DNA from: Flavobacteriales bacterium
GTDB taxonomy: Bacteria; Bacteroidota; Bacteroidia; Flavobacteriales; PHOS-HE28
DNA length: 11,387 bases
Direction of reading: 5' to 3'
Assembly (NCBI GenBank): GCA_008016945.1
Contig: SSGN01000216.1
Location: 1-11,387, forward strand
The position numbers and the translations under genes are program-made. This document shows, in pieces, positions 5,849 through 11,387 of this stretch. Below the pieces are notes generated by a model. The model was not told the origin of the DNA. It did no database searches and saw only the letters and a list, made by a program, of their open reading frames with translations. Numbering within the stretch: the stretch's first letter is position 1; each line of letters begins with the position of its first letter.

Positions 5849-7279
5849 ATGATACGCACGACCCTGATCTCCCTTGCCTTAGTCCATGCCGGAACATGCT
5901 GTATCGGCCAGGGCGTAGGGATCAACGTGAATGGCGCAGCACCGAATGCAAGCGCATTGCTCGATATCGATGGTAGCGCGATCGTGGGCTCCAAGCGAGG
6001 GCTGCTCATTCCACGTGTGACCACCACTGAGCGGCTGGGGATCCCTGTGCCAGCAACGGGGTTGTTGGTCTTTGACACCTCCTTTCTGGAGTTCTGGTTC
6101 TTCGATGGCCTGGTGTGGGTGCCATTGAGCAACGGGCGCGCTTGGCGCACCACCGGGAATGCCGGCCTCGTGGGAGGCACGCACTTCATCGGCACCACGG
6201 ACGCTGCGCGGCTGGATTTCCGCGTGAACAACGAACCGGGCGGACACCTGGGCCATTTCTTGCGGAGCACCGCGTTCGGGTATCGCTCGGGTGCATCCAT
6301 CGTTAGTGGACAACAGAACACGCTGATCGGTGCCCATGCAGGCGAACTGTGCACCACCGGCTCTTACAACACGGCGGTCGGTTCGCACGCGTTTGAGGCC
6401 GCTACGACGGGCAGTTCCAATGTGGCCATCGGTGTATTCTGTTTGCAGAACACCACCTCCGGCTCTGGCAACACCGCGGTCGGGAGCGAGTGCCTCGCCA
6501 GCAATTCAACGGGATATGGGAATTTGGCCGCTGGTGGGTCCGCCCTGTTCGACAACACTACGGGTGCCTATAATGTTGCTTTAGGTTCGGCCGCATTAGC
6601 GAACAATACAACGGGCAACAACAATACAGTACTCGGTAGCGGCGCTGGGTCCCAGACCATCACAGGGAGTGGTAATGTCGCGATCGGGCATCAATGTGGA
6701 CCGATCTGGTCTGGTTTGCAGAACACCACGAACCTAGGTCCGCAGTGCTACACGTATGCCGACAACGCGGTAGCTGTGGGGTATGGAGCTCAGGCAGAAG
6801 GCGCCAACAGTGTGGCACTGGGGTATGGCACACGAGTGGTGGGCGCCAATAGCACGGCCATTGGCCAAGCCGCGCAGGCGCTATCGCCCAATAGTATGGT
6901 CTTGGGCGGGACTGGTGCGAACGCTGTCAATGTGGGCATCGGTGTGTCGGCCCCATCGGCGACGTTGGAAGTGAACGGCTACACCAAGCTGGGCTCCGAT
7001 GCACCTGCGATCCGGACGAAGAAGATCACCGTGAACACGCCCACCACACAAGGTGCTGTGTTGTGGGTGCCCCATGGTTTGGTCGGTAACAAGATCCTCT
7101 CCGTGGAACTGATGGTGGAATATGCGGCCGGTCAATTCGTACCTGACAACTATGCATTGACTGGCTATTACCTGCGCTGGACCGTCACCGGAGCGAACAT
7201 CGCTGTGGAGACCGTAGCCGCTGCATCGGCCAGCATCCTGAACAAGCCGATGAAGGTGTTCATCACGTACGAGCAGTAA
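5849..7279 (+). CDS. Surface protein with YadA-type head repeats
   Basis: Predicted 476-residue exported protein. Residues 1-21 are a signal peptide (MIRTTLISLALVHAGTCCIGQ). Residues ~22-95 are the N-terminal module common in Bacteroidota head-repeat proteins (VGIN..ALLDIDGS, RGLLIPRVTTTERL, GLLVFDTSFLEFWFFDG.VWVPL). Residues ~155-350 hold about a dozen left-handed beta-roll head repeats with the signature NTAVGS.AL....TG, as in trimeric YadA-like adhesins. Residues ~358-375 read NVGIGVSAPSATLEVNGYTKLG. The last ~90 residues form a beta-rich tail (GAVLWVPHG..., ...KPMKVFITYEQ) whose family I do not recognise. There is no membrane anchor, no T9SS sorting domain and no S74 chaperone, unlike the relative at 10273. 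The start is the ATG at the signal peptide; an ATG eight codons earlier is possible. A role in adhesion or as a trimeric fibre is inferred from the repeat fold. It diverges from the peptide/ThiF unit. Confidence 0.88.
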   Translation: MIRTTLISLALVHAGTCCIGQGVGINVNGAAPNASALLDIDGSAIVGSKRGLLIPRVTTTERLGIPVPATGLLVFDTSFLEFWFFDGLVWVPLSNGRAWRTTGNAGLVGGTHFIGTTDAARLDFRVNNEPGGHLGHFLRSTAFGYRSGASIVSGQQNTLIGAHAGELCTTGSYNTAVGSHAFEAATTGSSNVAIGVFCLQNTTSGSGNTAVGSECLASNSTGYGNLAAGGSALFDNTTGAYNVALGSAALANNTTGNNNTVLGSGAGSQTITGSGNVAIGHQCGPIWSGLQNTTNLGPQCYTYADNAVAVGYGAQAEGANSVALGYGTRVVGANSTAIGQAAQALSPNSMVLGGTGANAVNVGIGVSAPSATLEVNGYTKLGSDAPAIRTKKITVNTPTTQGAVLWVPHGLVGNKILSVELMVEYAAGQFVPDNYALTGYYLRWTVTGANIAVETVAAASASILNKPMKVFITYEQ

Positions 7280-7499
7280 TACGCAGCTCACCGTATATCA
7301 GTTGAACATCCAATGCCCGCCGACCCGCTTGCTCTTTTCCCCATGCCTTCTCCGAGAGATGGATACCGCAGGCCCAGCCCTCGGTAGCTGCGCTCCCTGC
7401 GGTCTACGCTTTCGGCCTTGCAACAGGTCTCTCGTGGCGACCTGGGAGATCGCCGCGCATCTTCGGCCGCAATTGATCCTCCAAATGGTAGTACTTCCG
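7280..7499. other. Intergenic stretch with inverted repeats
   Basis: No gene seen. Two inverted repeats could mark a 3' end after the head-repeat gene: ACCGCAGG (7365-7372) with CCTGCGGT (7396-7403), and CAGGTC (7424-7429) with GACCTG (7439-7444). Neither is followed by a T-run. A 120-codon minus-strand frame crosses this stretch, but its part here (RGRKRRPQGAQLP-like) has no protein character and looks like read-through from the pseudogene to the right. Confidence 0.4.
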
Positions 7500-7880
7500 A
7501 TGGGGAGCTTGCCGAGGTCGCTCAGGTTCTGCCATGTGTCAAACCCTCTGGCAGGATCGTTCTTCGTGCTAGTGCCGATGTTGAGGCGGCTGCTTGCGGT
7601 GGGCATGGCGGCGTAACCGATGGCCGTGGCGTTGTTCAGTGAATGGATGGGGGTGGACATGGTGCCGAGCGCACTGTTCTTGCACCCGGGGCGGATGGAG
7701 AAAGTGCGGAGCGACCACAGGCCGTGGTGTGATCACCGATGGTATTGCGATGCAGCTCATCGAAGCCATTGTCGCCGAGGGCACGAAAGCTGTGTTATCG
7801 TATCCTGTGGTGTTGCGTTCAAGGGCTTCGGAACCAAGGGCGGTGTTGTTGCGCCGTTCCGTTCGCGCATCAAGGCTAGA
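7500..7880 (-). pseudogene. Decayed YadA-head repeat protein, spread over three frames
   Basis: The minus strand encodes head-repeat protein in three successive frames. From about 7853 to 7785 it reads RNNTALGSEALERNTTGYDN; from 7785 to 7699 it shifts to RALGDNGFDELHRNTIGDHT then TACGRSALS; from 7678 to 7565 a third frame gives NSALGTMS, NNATAIGYAAMPTASSRLNI and GTST. The last part resembles NATALGYGTVLDGSNRVRLG just before the S74 domain of the protein at 10273, so the remnant is probably the 3' half of a paralogue. A weak trace (DTWQNLSDL, near 7530) may be the old S74 entry. There is no start or signal peptide; the upstream end runs straight into the foldback element at 7876-8043, which probably marks the break. 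At least two frameshifts exclude a working gene. Confidence 0.8.
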
Positions 7881-8043
7881 GGCTATCTCAAAAACACCCT
7901 TTGGGCTGCGCGAGGGTCTTTCGCGCCCATGTTTCGTTGTGAAAGGCCTTACAGAGCTACCGGCTATGCTCGGTTTTCAAGCCTCGCCTGGACGCGAAAT
8001 ACCTCTCGCTCGCTTCCAATAGCATTTTTGAGATGGCCTATAG
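7876..8043. repeat. Foldback (MITE-like) element of about 165 bp
   Basis: The outer arms match as inverted repeats at 17 of 19 positions: left 7876-7894 (core GGCTATCTCAAAAA, 7881-7894) and right 8025-8043 (TTTTTGAGATGGCC, 8025-8038). The symmetry continues inward: the left strand near 7901-7925 (TTGG..GC..GCGAG.GGT.TTTCGCG) resembles the complement of 7993-8017, and the centre carries GAGC-TACCGGCTAT-GCTC. The whole stretch can therefore fold into one long imperfect hairpin. TA dinucleotides at 7877-7878 and 8041-8042 could be the target duplication, giving an element at 7879-8040. There is no transposase, so it would be a non-autonomous element moved in trans. The end sequence is reminiscent of insertion sequence ends in this phylum, from memory only. 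It sits at the broken end of the pseudogene. Confidence 0.6.
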
Positions 8044-8131
8044 ATGACCGGGCAGGCCCACTGCGCAACGAAGACTTGGATAGGGCACCAGTTCCAGTTT
8101 GGGCCACGCACGAGCGTCCCGATCATGTAGC

Positions 8132-10276
8132 TCATGCGGGTGATCGATGATCAGGTGACACCCCAGTGCGATCCACGAAGTACATCTCCATTTCTCCCTT
8201 ACCCTTGGCCAGTACTTTTCCACGGGGAGTGAAGGAGAAAGCAAGCTCAGTTGCGGGTTGCGGGTTGAGCCCACTCGCCGCCTCTTCACCTCCTTTCTTC
8301 TTCACATCCTTCACCAACGCATACGTCGCCTCGCTGATGTTCACCTGTCCCACCGCTCCGCTGCTCTCCATTCTTGATGCGGTGTTCACCGTATCGCCCC
8401 AGATGTCGTACTGGAACTTCTTCACCCCCACGATGCCGGCGACCACAGGTCCGGTGTGCACCCCGATGCGGATCTCGAAGTAGGGTTTGCCCGCCGCTAT
8501 CTTCCGCTGCTTGCCTTCTTCGATGAAGTCGCGCATCTCCAGGGCAGCATTGATCGTGTCCACGGCGTGCGTGGTGTTGGCCAAAGGGAGACCACCCGCC
8601 GCCATGTAGGCATCACCGATGGTCTTGATCTTCTCGATCCCGTACTTCTCCGTGATCTTGTCGAAGGCGCTGAAACACTCGTTGAGGTCGCGCACCAGTT
8701 CGCGTGGCGTAAGGTTCTCGCTCAGCGACGTGAAGCCTTTGAAGTCCGTGAACAGCACGGTGACCTGATCGATCTGCACAGCCTGTGCCTCGCCCTTCGC
8801 CTTCAATTCCTCGGCCACCTCTTCCGGCAGGATGTTGAGGAGCAATTCCTCGCTGCGTGCCTTTTCCTTGCTGATGCGGTTGCGCTGCGTGAAGAACACG
8901 GCGGCGAACAGGGCGACCAGCGCGAAGCCGCCCACGAAGCCGTTGCGGATCACCTTCTGCTTCTGGATCTCCTTGGCCTGCACGGCTTTCTCGGCCACGA
9001 AACCGAGACTGTCGGCGAGCGCTTGTTTCTCGTAGTTGCGACGTAGGTCGAAGCCGATCACGGCCCGTTGGTTCTCCTCGGTGTTCAGGCTGTCCTGCAG
9101 TCGCGCGAAGAGCAATTGGGCCTCCAGCGCCTCCCGGTACTTCCCTGCGCGGTGGTAGACTTTCGCCAGCAACCCCGCCGCATCGCGCATGGGTGTGATG
9201 ATGCCGTGTTCCTTGGCCAAAGCGAGGGCCTCCTCACCACGCCTGGCGGCTTCCTCCGGCTGGCCCATTTCGAACAGGACCTCCCCTTCATTCGTGAGCA
9301 GCTGGCTGCGACTCCATGGATCCCCGGTCCTCCCGGTGTGTCCGAGTCCTTCGCGGAACGCGGCCAAGGCACGTTGATGCTGGCCGGCCTTCGCGTACAG
9401 CTCGCCGATCTTGATGAGCGCCGAGGCCATGTTGTGCGCGTCATCGATGCTTTGCGCGAGCCGCAAGCCTTCGTTCAGACTGGACAGGGCTTGCGCCGTA
9501 TCGCCCATCTCATTGTAAGCTCCTCCGATGTTCAGCAAAGCGATGATCAGGTTCGGGACATCGTTCCGTTCGCGCTGGATGTTGGCGGCCATCCTGAAGT
9601 GGCCGAGCGCCTTCTCATATTCGCCTTGCTTGGCGTACACCGTGCCCAGATTGCCTTCGGTGTTGGCCATGGCAGCGCTATCGCCGAGCGACCCGGAATG
9701 CTTCAGCGCCATGCGGTAGGCGTCGAGCGCGCGGTGTAGATCCCCTTGTTCCAGGTACGTGCTGCCCAGGCTGTTGTGCGCATTGGCCAATTGCAGAGTA
9801 TCGCGCAACGCGGACTGTATGCGGATCGCGCGCGCCAGGACCACCAGCGCGGAGTCGTACAAGGCTCCGCGGGTGAGGAAAGTCCCCATGTTGCCGAGCG
9901 TCGCGGCCAACGTTGAGCTATCGCCGATGGCCTCGAACAAGGGCAGGGTCCTGGCGCTGTACTCCGCGGCTTTCAACGGTTGGCCACGCACATACCAGGT
10001 GATGCCTTGCAGGTCGAGCGCCTTGGCCGCCCAGTGCTCCTGCCCAGGACCGAGCGCGCTGTGCTGCATGCCTTGCGCAAGGAGGAATGCGGTATCGGGC
10101 CGGGTGAAGAGGAAGTTGTCCCAGATCCAATTGTAGTAGCCGTCGAAATACGTGCTGTCCGGCAGCGATGCGCGGTCAGGGGGCGGAGGGATGGCCGCCG
10201 ACTGGCCCGATGCGAAATGAAGTGATGCAATGAATACGAGCACCGCAGCCAGCCGCAGGTTGAAGAGCGTGCTCAT
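8132..10276 (-). CDS. TPR-containing class III adenylate cyclase
   Basis: A 714-residue membrane protein predicted to convert ATP to cAMP. Residues 1-25 form a signal peptide (ends FASGQ). About eight TPR units run from 80 to 395 (for example NSLGSTYLEQGDLHRALDAY at 168-187 and LGTVYAKQGEYEKAL at 210-224), expected outside the cytoplasmic membrane. A coiled-coil approach is followed by a transmembrane helix at ~446-463 (FVGGFALVALFAAVFF) and a linker helix with LLLNILPEEVAEELK. The class III cyclase domain covers 502-700: metal ligands D511 (LFTDFKGFTSLSE) and D555 (KTIGDAYM), adenine-specifying K551 and D624 (YDIWGD), transition-state N631 and R635 (NTASRM). All catalytic residues are present, and K/D rather than E/C argues for cAMP, not cGMP. 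Its ATG overlaps the stop of the upstream S74 protein by ATGA. The last residues (VSPDHRSPA) look non-conserved. About 90 nt without a gene separate it from the foldback element. Confidence 0.95.
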   Translation of the reverse strand: MSTLFNLRLAAVLVFIASLHFASGQSAAIPPPPDRASLPDSTYFDGYYNWIWDNFLFTRPDTAFLLAQGMQHSALGPGQEHWAAKALDLQGITWYVRGQPLKAAEYSARTLPLFEAIGDSSTLAATLGNMGTFLTRGALYDSALVVLARAIRIQSALRDTLQLANAHNSLGSTYLEQGDLHRALDAYRMALKHSGSLGDSAAMANTEGNLGTVYAKQGEYEKALGHFRMAANIQRERNDVPNLIIALLNIGGAYNEMGDTAQALSSLNEGLRLAQSIDDAHNMASALIKIGELYAKAGQHQRALAAFREGLGHTGRTGDPWSRSQLLTNEGEVLFEMGQPEEAARRGEEALALAKEHGIITPMRDAAGLLAKVYHRAGKYREALEAQLLFARLQDSLNTEENQRAVIGFDLRRNYEKQALADSLGFVAEKAVQAKEIQKQKVIRNGFVGGFALVALFAAVFFTQRNRISKEKARSEELLLNILPEEVAEELKAKGEAQAVQIDQVTVLFTDFKGFTSLSENLTPRELVRDLNECFSAFDKITEKYGIEKIKTIGDAYMAAGGLPLANTTHAVDTINAALEMRDFIEEGKQRKIAAGKPYFEIRIGVHTGPVVAGIVGVKKFQYDIWGDTVNTASRMESSGAVGQVNISEATYALVKDVKKKGGEEAASGLNPQPATELAFSFTPRGKVLAKGKGEMEMYFVDRTGVSPDHRSPA

Positions 10277-11387
10277 TCCGCGATGGAACTTTCGATCGTA
10301 TTCAACCGCTCCAGCAGTTGCTGGATGAGCACACGCTGCTCATCGATCAACATCTGCTGCTGCTGCACGGCCTTCACCAAGGGTACGACGAATTCGGCGT
10401 AGCGCAGCCCGAGCATGCGGTCGCTATCGGTCACCTTGTCCACGCCGCTGAAATCATAGCCGACCGCCTTCGCCGCGGAATCCACTTCCTGGGCGATGAA
10501 GCCGGTATAGCGGATGGTCTCCTTCTCGCGCCGCGCCTGAAGGATCTCCTCGGGTTGCTCGCGTGGGATGCGTTGTCCGAGTGAGTCCAGGGTGGTGTCT
10601 TCACCAATGTCCTGTACGATACGGGCCACATCCACGTGGTAGGTCACCGGGCGCAGTTTGAGGATGAAGTCGAGGCCGCTCACATCCTCACGGACATCGC
10701 GTTTGTAGCGCGCATCGCTGGGCAACGTCGTCCAACCGGCATACCCGCCGATGCTCGTAACGGCATTGTTGCCCAACCGTACGCGGTTGCTGCCATCGAG
10801 CACGGTGCCGTAGCCGAGCGCGGTCGCATTGGTGTAGCCCGCTGCGTTCTGCACGATGTTCGCACCAACGATGGTGCTGTTGGCGGCTCCTGACAAACCA
10901 GCTTGGTACCCGATGGTCGTGTTGTAGTTCTGGTTCGTGATGCCGATGCCGGCCTGGTAACCCACGGCTGTATTGTAGTCGGCCGAGACCGCGGAGTTGA
11001 TCCCCATGGCCTGGAATCCGATCGCCGTGTTGTTCACACCGACCGTATTGTTCCACAAGGCGAACGCGCCGACAGCGGTGTTGTCGCCACCGGTTGAATT
11101 GTCCTCCAACGCTTCGGCTCCAACGGCCACATTGTAAATGCCCGATGTATTGGCGAACAGCGCCGTACTCCCCACAGCCGTGTTCCCGTCGGCCACGTTC
11201 GTGTACAGCGCGCTGCTGCCAACGGCCGTGTTCCCCGCGCCCAGGACGTTCACCCGAAGGGCGTCGCTGCCTACCGCGGTATTGTCCGCTCCTGTGCCGT
11301 TGAAGAGCATCGCCTCGGAACCCACGGCGGTGTTGTCACTTGCCACGGTGACGTTCATAGCACGGAAGCCCACCGCGGTGTTGTTGC
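10273..11387 (-). CDS. Head-repeat protein with C-terminal peptidase S74 chaperone domain (5' end outside window)
   Basis: Open at the right edge: codons NNTA precede the first in-frame GTG, so the true start and any signal peptide lie outside. The visible part is about 370 residues. Roughly the first 200 are YadA-type head repeats (NTAVGS.AL pattern, about ten units; GNTAVGSSAL, DNTAVGAFALWNNT, NTAIGFQAM). Then comes SIGGYAGWTTLPSDARYKRD, the entry of a peptidase S74 intramolecular chaperone domain. Its Ser (codon 10717-10719) and the Lys of DARYK are the expected self-cleavage pair; FILKLRPVTYH, TGFIAQEVD and LGLRYAEFVVPLVKAVQQQQ are the conserved core. A coiled coil ends the chain (..LIQQLLERLNTIESSIAE). 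By family the domain assists trimer folding and then cuts itself off, as in phage tail spikes. The stop overlaps the cyclase ATG (ATGA), so the two genes are co-translated. The visible part shows no decay. Confidence 0.92.
   Translation of the reverse strand, partial: NNTAVGFRAMNVTVASDNTAVGSEAMLFNGTGADNTAVGSDALRVNVLGAGNTAVGSSALYTNVADGNTAVGSTALFANTSGIYNVAVGAEALEDNSTGGDNTAVGAFALWNNTVGVNNTAIGFQAMGINSAVSADYNTAVGYQAGIGITNQNYNTTIGYQAGLSGAANSTIVGANIVQNAAGYTNATALGYGTVLDGSNRVRLGNNAVTSIGGYAGWTTLPSDARYKRDVREDVSGLDFILKLRPVTYHVDVARIVQDIGEDTTLDSLGQRIPREQPEEILQARREKETIRYTGFIAQEVDSAAKAVGYDFSGVDKVTDSDRMLGLRYAEFVVPLVKAVQQQQMLIDEQRVLIQQLLERLNTIESSIAE

Noticed and set aside
6360..6780. Periodic near-repeats in DNA of the head-repeat gene considered as tandem DNA repeats
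   Set aside because: The periodicity reflects the protein repeat NTAVGS..AL; at DNA level the copies diverge and show no recent tandem duplication.
7365..7444. Short spaced inverted repeats considered as a CRISPR or attachment site
   Set aside because: There is no regular repeat-spacer spacing, no integrase gene and no tRNA; at most these are hairpins near a transcript end.
7298..7660. A 120-codon minus-strand open frame downstream of the head-repeat fragments
   Set aside because: Only its first ~35 codons have head-repeat character; the rest is basic low-sense sequence. It is one frame of the pseudogene running on into intergenic DNA.
8038..8289. Minus-strand 83-codon frame overlapping the end of the cyclase gene
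   Set aside because: It overlaps the cyclase in another frame and shows no protein character in the overlap; the cyclase frame is well conserved up to MYFVDR.

Overview
The window looks like chromosomal DNA from a fairly GC-rich member of the Bacteroidota, probably Flavobacteriales-like. The GC judgement is by eye and not counted. The lineage evidence is a secreted protein with a type IX secretion (T9SS) C-terminal sorting domain, two surface proteins with YadA-type head repeats of the kind abundant in this phylum, TPR-type sensor proteins with signal peptides, and mostly weak Shine-Dalgarno sequences.

Layout, left to right. 1-260 has no convincing gene. 261-1787 (minus) is a T9SS-sorted secreted protein. 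1974-5679 (minus) is a tightly packed four-gene unit, transcribed right to left: a 53-residue peptide ORF (5518-5679), a ThiF/E1-like adenylyltransferase closest to microcin C MccB (4443-5474), a TPR histidine kinase (2624-4441) and a NarL/FixJ response regulator (1974-2627). The last three are translationally coupled (1-nt gap, then an ATGA overlap). Diverging from this unit is a YadA-head surface protein on the plus strand (5849-7279). 7280-8131 is a decayed zone holding a three-frame pseudogene of another head-repeat protein and a roughly 165-bp foldback (MITE-like) element. 8132-11387 (minus) is a head-repeat protein with a C-terminal peptidase S74 chaperone domain, open at the right edge, which overlaps by ATGA a TPR-containing class III adenylate cyclase.

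The most interesting part is 1974-5850. The ThiF-like protein has the MccB layout: an N-terminal clamp-like domain, then an E1 adenylation domain, 343 residues in all. Immediately upstream lies a small basic, proline-rich peptide whose last residue is asparagine, the residue MccB enzymes activate in microcin C precursors. No exporter or immunity gene of the classical mcc cluster is visible; the downstream partners are a two-component system. A 16-bp palindrome, TACCA-N6-TGGTA, occurs both in the promoter region of this unit and upstream of the T9SS gene. Its geometry (two inverted heptamers, 2-bp gap) is that of NarL-family operators, so the encoded response regulator could control both. My working hypothesis is a peptide-nucleotide conjugate (signal or toxin) linked to a two-component system that controls surface or secreted proteins. 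The gene families are well supported; the linkage is inference.
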